From positions 20,901-84,900 of the forward strand of contig JAVTVJ010000833.1 of the NCBI GenBank assembly GCA_034509425.1: DNA of 64,000 nucleotides. The letters are read 5' to 3'. Below, piece by piece: positions 46,418 through 57,406 of this stretch (position 1 is its first letter; every line of letters starts with the position of its first letter). The position numbers and the translations under genes were made by a program. The DNA comes from Eopsaltria australis. Taxonomy: Eukaryota > Chordata > Aves > Passeriformes > Petroicidae. The notes under the pieces were generated by a model. It made no database searches. It had not been told where the DNA came from and saw nothing but the letters and a program-made list of their open reading frames with translations.

Positions 46418-46806
46418 AACTCACAAATAAATCACAAAACCCAGGAAAATGGCAGCAAAGAAAAAAGGTAGAAAGCAAAAGGGGTGGTGCCAGGGAGCCC
46501 CACACTTAGAACTACCGAGTGGACCCTCACGATCCCCAGTGCGGCTCCTCTGGAGTCTGGTCCCAGACGCAGATGCCGCTCCCCGCCGGCACCAACTTAA
46601 AACTCCCAGGTTTTGGCTCCAGTGCACTGAGACTCCTATTCAGTCCTCTCTTTTCTCTCCTCTTCGTAGGAGCTCATCGGTGATGCCTCAGAACGTGGCT
46701 CATAAAACCAAGTCCTGTTCTTTCAGGCGCTGACAGCTCCGAAGGCGCGCCTGACCACGAAGTGGTCGGGGACACTCTCCAGTGACCACTAGATGTCCAC
46801 TAGTGG

Positions 46807-46824
46807 TCCCTGTTCGGGGCGCCA
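46807..46824 (-). promoter_or_regulatory. Primer-binding site, tRNA-Lys3-like
   Basis: Minus strand TGGCGCCCCGAACAGGGA, next to the 5' LTR; like the Lys3 site with one extra C. Confidence 0.8.
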
Positions 46825-46826
46825 GA

Positions 46827-47492
46827 TGTTGCCGAGTGGTCTGGGCTGGCCAGCTGCCCACCAGGGTTTTTGGGCAGCAGCCCGACGGCAGCTACACGGA
46901 GCGTCCCCGACCTGAGCGGATTCACTGCTGTTGGGCCCTTTCGTCCCTTGCCGCAGGCTGTGCCTCCCTTAAGGGTAGACACTGTAACCGCTAACACCGG
47001 AGAATACATGGGGGGGATCTTTCGCCTAGGAATAAGAGAGATACTGTAATGCAGGGTTGACAGCACTCTGGGCATCCAGGGCGGAAAGACCTCGGTGCTC
47101 AGCCTGCATCAGACTTTATTCTGAGGGCAACAACCAATCATGAAGGGGCACAGGGGAGGAACCAGGGAGGGACAAGGGGATAGGGACCAACTGGGGAGGG
47201 AAGGGGGAGGAGAAGGGGGAGGAAAAGGGGGAGGAGAAGGGAATACAGACAAGGGGATAACACAGTTAACAATCAAGTAATTTGGAACATTCCAGAAACC
47301 AAGAATAACTTACAGGAGAGTGGCAGGCGGCTGGACAAGTGGGGAAGGGACAGCCAACCCCTAGGAGACCCGATCCCCTTCAGGGGCAAACCACTACTAA
47401 CTCCACCCCAGGGGTGGCCTCAGTCTTGGGACTGTTTGATCCAAAGTCTCCTAGGGGGGGAAGGGGTCTTGGGGATTTGAACCACCACCACA
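46827..47492 (-). repeat. 5' LTR of gag-only provirus 2
   Basis: Plus-strand ends TGTTGCCGAGTGG and CCACCACCACA. Matches 42224-42863 with scattered changes and a longer GGGGGAGGA-type purine repeat near 47200-47240. Confidence 0.88.
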
Positions 47493-47724
47493 CAGGGTCA
47501 TCCTAGAGCACATGGCACAGGATGGTGTCCAGAGAGTTCTTGAGTATCTCATGTGAGGGAAACTCTACAATCTTTCTGGGCAACCTGTTCCAGTGCTGAA
47601 TTGCCTGCACAGGAAGGGAGTTCTTCGTCATGTTCAGGAGGAATTTCCTTGTTCTTCAGTTTCTGCCAGTGCAGGCTCTCCACTTTGATTTGTATACAAC
47701 AGATTTGGTGTACTTCTCAGGTAG

Positions 47725-48224
47725 AGTGGGCAAAAATCAATCAACTACTTGAAGCTGATTTGGTAAAGGGCCAAAAGAGTTTTCCAGGACATCCACATAA
47801 GCACTTTTGCATGATGATAGTTGAAATTACTTTCTCTCTCTTGCTAAACACCTTTTATACTGTGCAAGACCAATAACAGAGGTCCCTTTTGTACTGAAGG
47901 GACAATGTAATTCCAGTTAAACCTGAACCACAACCATGACAGAAACCTATTGTCCTGAAGTAACACTTTTCAGAAATACAACTGAAAACTGCATACTGTG
48001 AAGGGATAAAAAACAAAATTAGATAGCAATTTATTGGGTTTTGCTAAGCCACTTTACTGAATGAAAAAAAAGAACAATTCACACAAATGAAACCTTGGCG
48101 GTTCTCCTTGGGCCAATAAATTTCTTGATGAGAGAAAATATAAATAAAGATATGTATCAGAATTTTCTGAGAGAAGTAGACATGATATTTTCATTTGGCC
48201 TTCTTTCTAAATGAAATCTATTAG
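47725..48224. other. Short host-like stretch, no gene recognised
   Basis: AT-rich, only spurious frames. Confidence 0.45.
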
Positions 48225-48229
48225 TAATA

Positions 48230-49127
48230 TGTTGAAGGTTGGATCTAGTTCTTTTCCTCAGGAATTTTTCTCCCATGGGTTGCTAAGACACAAATGACTG
48301 GGTACTTAAGAGAAAAAAAGCACAAGGCTAGGGGCCTTTCTCCTTGGCAGGGTGCGGCAGAATTGCCCCTCATGGAAGCAGGGCTTGACAACGCGAGATT
48401 TCGGAGACTGAAAAGCAAGGGCAGGGGGGAGGTCACGCCCTCTTGCTCGGGACCCTCGGAGCGGGACGGTCGGAGCTGCTGTCTGCTGAACCCACGGCCC
48501 CTGAGAAGCCAGCGCGGAGCTGCCGGTCTGTCTGCTGTGAGTCTCTGCCCTCTGCCCCATCCGGAGCCGACCTGCCTGCCACCAGCCCGCTCTGAGTTTT
48601 TCTCCGCTACATTGTAGCGGGGTTTTTCCCTGCACGTGGAGACCCCTTACCGTCCCAGCTCCCTGTGTCCGGGAATCCTGCTGCGGCACCGACACCAGCT
48701 GCCCACCCCCTCCCGAGAGTCTGTGGAGCAAGGGATCTCCTCCATCCCTCCGTGCTTCGGGCAGTCGCCACTGCCGTGTGCTACCTGAGCTCACGCCGGA
48801 GCGCCCCTGCAGCCACCGAGGAATCACCACACCCAGAGCGCCCCTGCAGGCTGTGACTAGAACTGCACCAAAGGGAAAAGGTGCCTGAAGCCGAGCAGGC
48901 TGCCATTGGGTTTCTGGTTCTGTTTGTTGGTCAACGTTATAGTTGTTGTTTTTTTTTATCCTTGTTTTAGATAGTAGTAAAGAACTGTTATTCCTATTTC
49001 CATATCTTTGCCTGAGAGCCTCTTGATTTCAAATTTATAATAATTCGGAGAGAGAGGGGTTACAGTTTCCCATTCCAAGGGGAGCTCCTGCCTTCCTTAA
49101 CAGACACCTGTCCTTCAAACCAGGACA
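48230..49127 (+). repeat. 5' LTR of ERVL-A provirus 1
   Basis: TGTTGAAGG...CCAGGACA, 898 bp. There is no AATAAA; an AGTAAAG near 48976 could serve as poly(A) signal. It differs from the 3' LTR at many positions, so the insertion is not very recent. Confidence 0.92.
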
Positions 49128-49132
49128 GATTT

Positions 49133-49150
49133 TGGCGCCCAACGTGGCGC
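49133..49150 (+). promoter_or_regulatory. Primer-binding site, tRNA-Lys1,2-like
   Basis: TGGCGCCCAACGTGGCGC, five bases after the LTR; one mismatch to the Lys1,2 primer site. Confidence 0.88.
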
Positions 49151-49237
49151 ACGAAGGCATCGAGGGGAAGAAGGATAACAGTTCTTGAGTAAGGCAGTTT
49201 TTGTGTGCTGGATATAGGAACCTCATTAGGTTGCACC

Positions 49238-51049
49238 ATGTGGTCTAGCTTATTCCAGTTCGTATGGCAAGTGATCACAGCTGTTTCTCTCCCATTTGCA
49301 GCCCCATATCTAAACATGGGCCCTATAACTAAGGCTAGAGTGGCTGTTATACAGTTTGTGTCATGGGTCAATAAGGTGAGGAATTCATGGATTTTCAACT
49401 TCCTCTGGAAGGCAGGCATGTGGATTCACAGCTACCACACACTAATGACATGTTTTCAGAGTTACTTTAATAATGGTACCTACTGCGAGGAAGTGACACC
49501 AAAAGAAATGTTCTCACAACCCTTCACCCAGCTCTTTGGGCCTATCCCGCCAATCTTTGAGGGGTTCAAATCTTCTCTAGATGCTAATGATACCATACAG
49601 TGGCTGGTGTTGCTGATAGGCCTGCTCTATTTAGCATACAGGGATAAGGGGGCTCTGACTTGGATAGCCACTCTGACATCTACCCCAGACAATAGGGATG
49701 GGGCCCCAGAACCTGACATGGCCCCAAAGACTAGGGATGCTGCCACAGAAACTGACCTGGCCCCGGAAACTAGGGATGCTGCCATAGAACCTGACATGGC
49801 CCCAGAGACTAGGGATGTAGCCACAGAACCTGACACGGCCCCAGAAACTAGGGATGTAGCCACAGAACCTGACATGGCCCCAGAAACTAGGGACACCATC
49901 CCAGAACCTGACATTGCCCCAGACACTAGGGATGTTGCTACAGAGTCTGACCCGGTCCCACAACCCACCTCAGAAACGACCCACCCGGATTGGGTGGGAG
50001 TCCTGGTGAAAGAGATACGCGAGATGGGCCAAGTGCTGAAGGAATACACTTGCCCAGCTGGTGGGAAACCCTTCCCCTACCCCAAAGAGGGAGAGTCTAA
50101 TGGGGCAGCAGAGGAACCCAGGGACGTTATAACCGCTCAGGCTCCAGTCAGATCAGAAGGGCAGCCACAGCCAGCAGCAGTTGCCCCTGTGGAAAAGAGG
50201 AAGACTAAAGTCAAACCAGAGCAGCCAGTGAGTAATGATGGGGAAGCAGGACCCTCTCAACCAGTAGGGAGGCCAAGGATTGAAATCACTACTGAGTCCC
50301 TGGGGTATGACAGTCTCCGTAATCTACGAAAAGACATTGTGCGGCGGGGTCGTGAGCCTTTTACAACCTGGTTACTTCGGGTCTGGGACCTTATGGGTAT
50401 GGGCGTGCAGCTGGATAGTATTGAGGCAAGGCAGCTGGGACCCTTGTCCCAGGACTCAGGGGTTGATCAGGTATTCGGAAAAGATGACGGGCCTCTGTCT
50501 CTCTGGGAACGGCTTTTAATAAGTGTAAGAGAGAGGTTTGTCAACAGGGAGAGAATGCAGGAGTACCATCATAGAAGACCATGGAAGACTCTTGAGGAGG
50601 GAATCCAACAACTGAGGGAAGCGGCAGTATTGGAGGTACTCTTTGGGAGGGATGGACAACATGATAATGACCCCGACAAGGTCAAGTGTACAGGGCAAAT
50701 GTTGTGGAATCTGGCAAAGCTAGGGCCCTCCCAAGACACCATCTTCATTGCAACAATTAATGCTGATGACAACCGAGAGACAGTGGGTTCCATAGCCACC
50801 AAACTCAGGAATTATGATAGTATGATCAGTGGCCCAATGCAGCCTCAGGTCTCTGCTGTGGTCAAAGACCTCAGAGAGGAGATGATGAGGGAGGTGAGGG
50901 AGGAGATGAGGTTGATGAGTGCGGCACCAGTGCGAGTCACAAGCCCCAAAGTCAGAGCCCAGCGCCCCCCAGCCAGGGAGAGAGGGTACACCCCACGATC
51001 TGAGCTGTGGTTCTTCCTGTGTGATCACGGAGAAGACATGAGGAAGTGA
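49238..51049 (+). CDS. gag: ERVL-A Gag, 603 codons, intact
   Basis: The ATG at 49238 (ACCATGT context) is the first in frame; an open stretch upstream lacks ATG. Residues ~1-145 are unusual for Gag: hydrophobic, with a likely membrane segment near 124-142 (WLVLLIGLLYLAYRDKG). Then come about six 13-residue repeats (EPDMAPETRDVAT type, nucleotides 49706-49935), a Pro/Lys linker, and a capsid-type region in the class III/Fv1 style: TWLLRVWDLMG, SIEARQLGPLSQD, LSLWERLLISVRERF, WKTLEEGIQQLREAAVLEVLF. The last part is a charged helix and ARERGYTPRSELWFF..HGEDMRK. The TGA at 51047 closes the frame; the same frame goes on into protease. No zinc knuckle. Confidence 0.85.
   Translation: MWSSLFQFVWQVITAVSLPFAAPYLNMGPITKARVAVIQFVSWVNKVRNSWIFNFLWKAGMWIHSYHTLMTCFQSYFNNGTYCEEVTPKEMFSQPFTQLFGPIPPIFEGFKSSLDANDTIQWLVLLIGLLYLAYRDKGALTWIATLTSTPDNRDGAPEPDMAPKTRDAATETDLAPETRDAAIEPDMAPETRDVATEPDTAPETRDVATEPDMAPETRDTIPEPDIAPDTRDVATESDPVPQPTSETTHPDWVGVLVKEIREMGQVLKEYTCPAGGKPFPYPKEGESNGAAEEPRDVITAQAPVRSEGQPQPAAVAPVEKRKTKVKPEQPVSNDGEAGPSQPVGRPRIEITTESLGYDSLRNLRKDIVRRGREPFTTWLLRVWDLMGMGVQLDSIEARQLGPLSQDSGVDQVFGKDDGPLSLWERLLISVRERFVNRERMQEYHHRRPWKTLEEGIQQLREAAVLEVLFGRDGQHDNDPDKVKCTGQMLWNLAKLGPSQDTIFIATINADDNRETVGSIATKLRNYDSMISGPMQPQVSAVVKDLREEMMREVREEMRLMSAAPVRVTSPKVRAQRPPARERGYTPRSELWFFLCDHGEDMRK
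49706..49935 (+). repeat. 39-bp tandem repeat coding 13 residues in gag
   Basis: About six in-frame units of GAACCTGACATGGCCCCAGA.. plus a partial one, with unit-to-unit variation. Provirus 2 has about four at 59070-59235. Confidence 0.85.
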
Positions 51050-52519
51050 GATAGGAAACCCACAGCTACCCTGGCAACACGGGTACAGCAACTCAAGGAG
51101 GGAAATACTAACCGAGGCGGGGAGTCTACTAAAGAGAAGGTAGCCTCAGCCTCCCATGACCGAGATGACAGATATTACAGAAGAGAGGACGATCTCTTAG
51201 ATCCCCTCGAGGGGACCTCTACCATGTACGCCCAAGAAAGAAATGACAACCAGATCTAGAGGGGCCCTGCCTCTAGCCAGGAAGAGGCACGGGAAAATCG
51301 GGTCTTTTGGACAGTGTGGATCCGATGGCCTGGCACATCAGAACCACAAAAATATGAAGCGTTAGTTGATACTAGTGCGCAGTGTACCTTAATTCCATCG
51401 GGACATGTGGGGGCAGAACCTGTTTCTATTGCCGGGGTGACAGGGGGATCACAGCAATTAACTTTGTTGGAAGCCAAGGTGAGCCTGACCGGGAAGGAGT
51501 GGCAGAAACACCCCATTGTGACTGGTCCAGAGGCCCCATGTATTCTGGGCATAGACTTCCTCCGGAATGGCTATTACAAAGACCCAAAAGGACTCAGGTG
51601 GGCTTTCGGAATAGCGGCTGTGGAGGCAGAGGGCATCAGGCAACTGAACACCTTGCCTGGACTATCGGAAAATCCAAATGCAGTGGGACTCCTGAGAGTA
51701 AAAGAGCAACAAGTGCCAATTGCCACCTCGACAGTGCATCGCCGGCAGTACCGGACGAATCGAGACGCCGTGATCCCCATCCACAAGATGATCCGCGACC
51801 TGGAAAGCCAAGGAGTGGTTAGTAAAACCCACTCACCCTTCAACAGCCCCATCTGGCCTGTGCGCAAGTCTGATGGAGAATGGAGATTGACTGTGGACTA
51901 TCGTAGCCTGAATGAAGTGACTCCACCATTGAGTGCTGCCGTGCCAGACATGCTGGAGCTCCAGTACGAGCTGGAGTCCAAGGCAGCAAAATGGTATGCC
52001 ACCATTGACATCACCAATGCGTTTTTCTCCATCCCTCTGGCAGCGGAGTGCAGGCCTCAGTTCGCCTTCACCTGGAGGGTTGTGCAATATACCTGGAATC
52101 GGCTACCCCAGGGGTGGAGGCACAGCCCCACGATCTGCCATGGACTGATCCAGGCTGCACTGGAAAAGGGTGAGGCTCCAGAGCATCTCCAATACATCGA
52201 TGATATCATTGTGTGGGGGAACACGGCAGCACAGGTATTTGAGAAAGGAGAGAAGATCATCATGATCCTCCTGGAAGCCGGTTTTGCCATCAAGAAAAGC
52301 AAAGTCAAGGGACCTGCTCGAGAGATCCAGTTCCTGGGGGTAAAATGGCAAGATGGACGGCGCCAGATTCCCACAGAGGTCATCAATAAGATCACTGCGA
52401 TGTCTCCGCCAACTAACAAAAAGGAAACTCAAGCTTTCCTAGGGGCCATAGGCTTTTGGAGGATGCACATTCCAGAGTACAGCCAGATTGTGAGCCCTCT
52501 CTACCTGGTCACCCGCTAG
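51050..52519 (+). pseudogene. pol: ERVL-A protease and reverse transcriptase (provirus 1)
   Basis: Same frame as gag, after the TGA at 51047 and an in-frame TAG at 51257-51259. From 51314 the frame is open for 401 codons. The retropepsin site reads LVDTSAQC (D51368), i.e. D-T-S instead of the usual D-T/S-G. RT motifs follow: SPFNSPIWPVRK, RLTVDYRSLNEV, YATIDITNAFFSIPL, LPQGWRHSPT and the catalytic YIDD (52193-52204). The frame ends at TAG 52517-52519, followed by a second TAG at 52571-52573, where the other copy also has stops. RT motifs themselves look complete. Confidence 0.85.
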
Positions 52520-52573
52520 AAGAACGATTTTCACTGGGGCCCTGAACAACAACAAGCGTTTGCCCAGATCTAG

Positions 52574-53500
52574 CAGGAGATCGCTCATGCAGTAGCGCTT
52601 GGCCCAGTAAGGACGGGACCAGAGGTGAGGAATGTGCTTTATTCTGCAGCCGGGAACAAGGGCTTGTCCTGGAGCCTTTGGCAGAAAGTACCAGGAGAGA
52701 CTCAAAGCCGACCGCAGGGATTCTGGAGCCGGAGTTACAGAGGGCCCGAAGCCAACTACACCCCCACAGAGAAGGAAATCTCAGCCGCCTATGAAGGAGT
52801 TCAAGCCGCCTCAGAGGTAATCGGCACTGAAGCACAACTCCTCCTGGCACCTCGACTACCAGTGCTGGGGTGGATGTTTAAAGGAAAGGCTCCCTCTACC
52901 CACCACGCCACCAATGCCACATGGAGTAAGTGGATCGCACTTATCACACAGCGCGCCCGCATTAGAAATCCGAACCGCCCTGGGATCCTAGAAATAATTA
53001 CGAACTGGCCAGAAGGTGAGAGTTTTGGTCTCACTGATGAAGAGGAGCAAGAACAAGTGACCCGAGCTGAGGAGGCTCCACCATACAGTCAACTGCTAGA
53101 TGAAGAAAAGTGCTACGCCCTTTTCACTGATGGCTCCTGTCACATCACAGGGATGAACCGGAAGTGGAAAGCAGCTGTGTGGAGCCCCACACGACAGGTT
53201 GCAGAAGCCACTGAAAGAGAAGTTAGGTCGAACCAATTTGCTGAACTCAAAGCTGTTCAGCTGGCCCTGGACATTGCTGAGAGAGAGAAGTGGCCAAAGC
53301 TCTATCTCTACACCGATTCGTGGATGGTAGCCAATGCTCTATGGGGTTGGCTGGAAAGGTAGAAAAAGGCCAACTAGCAGCGTAGAGGAAAGACAATCTG
53401 GGCAGCTGATGAATGGAAAGACATTGCCACTCGGGTAGAGAAGCTACCCGTAAAGGTCCGCCCATGTAGATGCCCATGTCCCTAAGAGCCGAGCTAACGA
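52574..53500 (+). pseudogene. pol: ERVL-A RNase H region (provirus 1)
   Basis: Open from 52574 to 53359 in the pol frame. RNase H acidic sites are visible: LFTDGSC, FAELKAVQLAL and LYTDSWMVANAL (Asp codon 53315-53317). TAG at 53360-53362 and 53375-53377 are changes from TGG in the other copy. One extra C near 53461 then shifts the frame before integrase. Confidence 0.85.
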
Positions 53501-53546
53501 AGAACACCAGAACAACAAGCAGGTAGATCACGCCGCAAAGATAGAG

Positions 53547-54383
53547 GTGGCACAGATAGATTTAGACTGGCAACACAAAGGGGAGCTGTTCCTAGCCCGA
53601 TGGGCCCATGATGCCTCAGGCCACCAGGGCAGAGATGCCACCTATAATTGGGCACGAGACCGAGGGGTGGACCTAACCATGGACAGTATCTCCCAGGTGA
53701 TCCATGATTGTGAGACGTGCGCCGCGATCAAACAGGCCAAGCGGGTAAAGCCTCTATGGTATGGTGGACGGTGGTCCAAATACAAGTATGGAGTGGCTTG
53801 GCAAATTGATTACATCACACTGCCCCAAACCCGCCAAGGCAAGCGCTACATTCTCACAATGGTGGGAGCCACCACAGGATGGCTGGACACCTACCCTGTG
53901 CCTCATGCCACTGCCCGGAACACCATCCTGGGCCTCGAAAAACAGGTTCTTTGGAGACATGGTACCCTCGAGAGAATTGAATCCGACAATGGGACTCATT
54001 TCAAAAATAGCCTTATAAACACCTGGGCTAGGGAACATGGCATCGAGTGGGTGTACCATATCCCTTATCATGCACCAGCAGCTGGGAAAGTTGAACGGTA
54101 CAATGGCCTGCTCAAAACCACCTTGAAAGCACTAGGTGGGGGGACGTTCAAGAACTGGGAGACTAATTTAGCAAAGGCCACATGGTTAGTGAACACCCGA
54201 GGTTCCTCCAGCCGGGCCGGGCCTGCCCACTCTGACCCCTTGCGAACAACAGATAGAGATAAAGTTCCAGTAGTACACATGAGAGGTATGCTGGGAAAGA
54301 CTGTTTGGGTAAACTCTGCCTCAAGTAAAAACAATCCCATCCGGGGGGTTGTCTTTGCTCAAAGACCGGGCTGCACCTGGTGA
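53547..54383 (+). pseudogene. pol: ERVL-A integrase (provirus 1), out of frame with RNase H
   Basis: 278-codon frame. A zinc-binding HHCC pattern is visible (H..DASGHQGRDATY, then CETCAAIK). The catalytic core has D in WQIDYITL, D in ESDNGTHF and E in GKVERYNGLL, spaced as a DD(35)E core. The terminal TGA at 54381-54383 stands where the other copy has TGG, so about 20 C-terminal codons are lost. The entry frame is separated from RNase H by the one-base insertion near 53461. Confidence 0.85.
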
Positions 54384-54525
54384 GTGATGCAAAGGGATGG
54401 AGAGACCCGATGCATACCTCAAGGAGATCTTGTTTTATGGTGAACTTCTTATGACACTGCACTTGTATCTATCTGCATGTATGTATATACCTCGAAAGTT
54501 TAAATTTGATGTAAAGTGTTAGCAT

Positions 54526-54549
54526 GGGAAAAAAATTCGGGGTGGAGAA
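54526..54549 (+). promoter_or_regulatory. Polypurine tract, ERVL-A provirus 1
   Basis: GGGAAAAAAATTCGGGGTGG then AGAA, ending at the LTR start TGTTGAAGG. Confidence 0.75.
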
Positions 54550-55448
54550 TGTTGAAGGTTGGATTTAGTTCTTTTCCTCAGGAATTTTTCTCCCATGGGT
54601 TGCTAAGACACAAATGACTAGGTACTTAAGAGAAACAAAGCACAAGGCTAGAGCCTTTCCCCTTGGCAGGGTGGGGCAAAATTGCCCCTCATGGAAGCAG
54701 AGCCTGGCAACGCGAGATTTGGAGAGACTGAAAAGCAAGGGCAGGGGGGAAGTCACGCTCTCTTGCTCAGGACCCTCGGAGCTAGACGGCCGGAGCTGCT
54801 GTCTGCTGAACCCACGGCGCCCTGAGAAGCCAGCGCGGAGCTGCCGGTCTGTCTGCTGTGAGTCTCTGCCCTCTGCCCCATCCGGAGCCGACCTGCCTGC
54901 CACCAGCCCGCCCTGAGTTTTTCTCCGCTACATCATAGCGGGGTTTTTCCCTGCACGTGGAGACCCCTTACCGTCCCAGCTCCCTGTGTCCGGGGTTCCT
55001 GCTGCGGCACCGACACCAGCTGCCCCCCCCCCCCAAGAGTCTGTGGAGCAAGGGCTCTCCTCCATCCTTCCCTGCCTCAGGCAGTCGCCATTTCCGTGTG
55101 CTACCTGAGCTCACGCCGGAGCGCCCCCTGCAGCCACCGGGGAATCATCACACCCAGAGCGCCCCTGCAGGCTGTGACTGGAACTGCACCGAAGGGAAAA
55201 GGTGCCTGAAGCCGAGCAGGCTGCCACTGGGTTTCTGGTTCTGTTTGTTGGTTAACGTTATAGTTGTTGTTATTTGTTATCCTTGTTTTAGATAGTAGTA
55301 AAGAACTGTTATTCCTATTTCCATATCTTTGCCTGAGAGCCTCTTGATTTCAAATTTATAATAATTCGGAGAGAGAGGGGTTACAGTTTCCCATTCCAAG
55401 GGAGGCTCCTGCCTTCCTTAACAGACACCTGTCCTTCAAACCAGGACA
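54550..55448 (+). repeat. 3' LTR of ERVL-A provirus 1
   Basis: TGTTGAAGG...CCAGGACA, 899 bp, one copy of the ~37-bp U3 element. Confidence 0.92.
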
Positions 55449-55453
55449 TAATA

Positions 55454-57406
55454 TCACACTGATGTTTTAAAAATAAGCCTTGCCTTGAGGGAAGAACTGC
55501 AACCTAGAAATTGCTTCACAACTGTTCAATGCATTAAAACTACACAGGCTTCCTTATGAGTAGCTTCTTAGGAAATGAATCCCATTTCTGTGCTAACTCC
55601 AATGTTTTCTTCTGTCTACCAGTGCATTCTTCTATACTTTGCTTCTGTGTCTGTACTCCAGTTCTCTAAAGTATTGGCCTTAAATGCCCCATCCTCATGA
55701 CACATTTATCATCACACAAGAGTGTTAGTGTAAAAAACACATAATCACAGAATGATTATATGCAGGTGCTGTTATTGAAGGGCCCTGGGAGCCTGGGGTC
55801 CATACCCAAATCAAGCTCTGCCATGGGTTCGAAAAATGGTTACATTTATACTTGTTCCTTACATAATCATCATATGATAATCAGTTAATCATTAATTCAA
55901 TATTGCTCTATTGGATATATTATTTTCACTCAAGCATGAGTTTCAGCTTCGATACTGTTTCTATTGCATATATTGTTTTTACCCAAGCATAAGTTTCAGC
56001 CCCCCTTTCCTACTACCCCTCTAACATTTCTCATGATTGTTGCGATTGAATTATTATTCTTACTTATATTTACTAAGCAATCATCTCATTAATCTTCTTA
56101 GAAGCATTCATTACAGGAAAGCACACAGGTGTGGTTCTCATGGTTATAACAGAAACAACACTTATACCTTAAGGCCTACTGTTCCCGCAGCCTACTACCA
56201 CAACCCTAAAATCATTTTGACCCTTATGCTAACAAGAGTACTAGCTTGAAAAACAAAAAACGTTTAACAAGGCAAGAATTGTTTTTTAACAAGGCTTAAA
56301 ACCAGTAGACTACAACTAAACAAATAATATCACTAATAAGTCAAGTCAGACCCAAAGTCAATAAACCTCTTGGAAAGATGAATGAATAGGCTCTAATATA
56401 TATTTTGTAAGTCAATAATTATTTAGCTGCCTTTATGCTTAATCTATGCGCTTTTATGGGGGTATCTCTTCTACAATCCCTTTTGCATCTGCAGGAAAAA
56501 ATTTTCTACAATATCTTCCCCTCTGCAAGAAACATGGACTTGTTGCATATTTAAAAATATTGTCTTTCTACATAGAAAATCAGATTCCCAATCTAAATAA
56601 TAATGAAGGAAAATAAAGCCACATTCTCACTGACTCCTTCAGTAAAGCACCCAGTTGAAATTCCCCCTCCCAGACTGATGAGTAGCTAACTGTATGTAAA
56701 ATTTTGGGCATAACAGTCTCACTCTACCCTGATGCAAGGCTTATTTATACCTCTTATCAAAAGAGGCAGAGACCATGAGCTAGTCAGGATTTCTGTCTTC
56801 TATCTAACAAACATAGCCTTTTAGTATTAGATAAAGACCAAAGAGGAAGGAGCAGAAGTCTAGCCTGTTCCCAATATGAATATTGTAATTGTTAGACTGC
56901 AGATTAGACTGGCTTTTAATTGTATGGGTCTTGAGTCTTAAAATTTTCAAGCTTGGTTGAAGACCAACACAATCCCAATATGGGTTTCAACATGCAGGAA
57001 GATAACTCCCCTACCTCAGTACTCTGCAGCCTCTGCCCACAGAACTCACACAGCAGTAGGAGCAAATTCACTGCATCTGTGCTGCTTGCAAATTAGGACA
57101 AGCTGCTGGGTATAATCAGGACTTGGAAAGGGTACAGGTGTTTCAGATTCCTAGGGAAAAAGGGATACCTTCTAGACCCAAGCAATACAACAGTATTTAT
57201 TCTTTACACTAGTAATGACATTTTAGGAATTATTCTGATATAGTGGATACATCTACTTGAAAAGACCCGCAATACTCCTTCTATATTTTGAATGGTGACT
57301 AAATGCTCCTAGAGAAAGTGTGGACATATAGGGTGGGTCCAATCCAATCCACTCTGAAAGTCTAGGCATGATGCAGGAAAAATGGAGAAATAAGCAAATG
57401 GGAAGG
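55454..57406. other. Host-like sequence between two ERVL-A proviruses
   Basis: AT-rich with short frames only. It shares no visible similarity with the other provirus flank, so the two proviruses are separate insertions and not a tandem duplication. Confidence 0.5.

Larger units (their letters stand above)
42224..47492 (-). mobile_element. Gag-only class II provirus 2 (non-autonomous)
   Basis: LTRs at 42224-42863 and 46827-47492 with a perfect 6-bp target duplication CAGGGT (42218-42223 and 47493-47498). A Lys3-like primer site beside the right LTR and a polypurine tract (minus strand GACGGGGGAGA) beside the left LTR fix the minus orientation. The interior holds a matrix-type gag split by a 1.6-kb solo LTR and a Pro-rich tail. 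About 2.35 kb of internal sequence remain after removing that insertion, and no pol or env. Same layout as 31261-34565, but more decayed. Confidence 0.85.
42190..47720 (-). mobile_element. CR1 LINE 3' region, split by a provirus
   Basis: 42190-42223 (CCCAACTTCCCTGCTCAGG) and 47493-47720 (AACCTGTTCCAGTGCTG, GGAATTTCCTTGTTCTTCAG) read as adjacent parts of one CR1 3' region in reverse complement. The 42224-47492 provirus lies between them, with CAGGGT duplicated on both sides. So CR1 was the target and is older. Confidence 0.75.
48230..55448 (+). mobile_element. ERVL-A provirus 1 (class III, gag-pro-pol)
   Basis: Full-length element of 7.2 kb with LTRs 48230-49127 and 54550-55448 and a perfect 5-bp duplication TAATA (48225-48229 and 55449-55453). 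The interior has a Lys1,2-like primer site, gag, protease-RT-RNase H-integrase and a polypurine tract, but nothing between pol and the tract: no env, and no dUTPase of the kind found in mammalian ERV-L. Gag is open; pol is broken by several stops and one frameshift. The class is assigned from the 5-bp duplication and the Gag type. Confidence 0.92.

Noticed and set aside
49706..49935. CRISPR-like array
   Set aside because: Units are contiguous without spacers and are in frame within gag.
49627..50049. 140-codon minus frame with repeats
   Set aside because: Antisense shadow of the 13-residue gag repeat.
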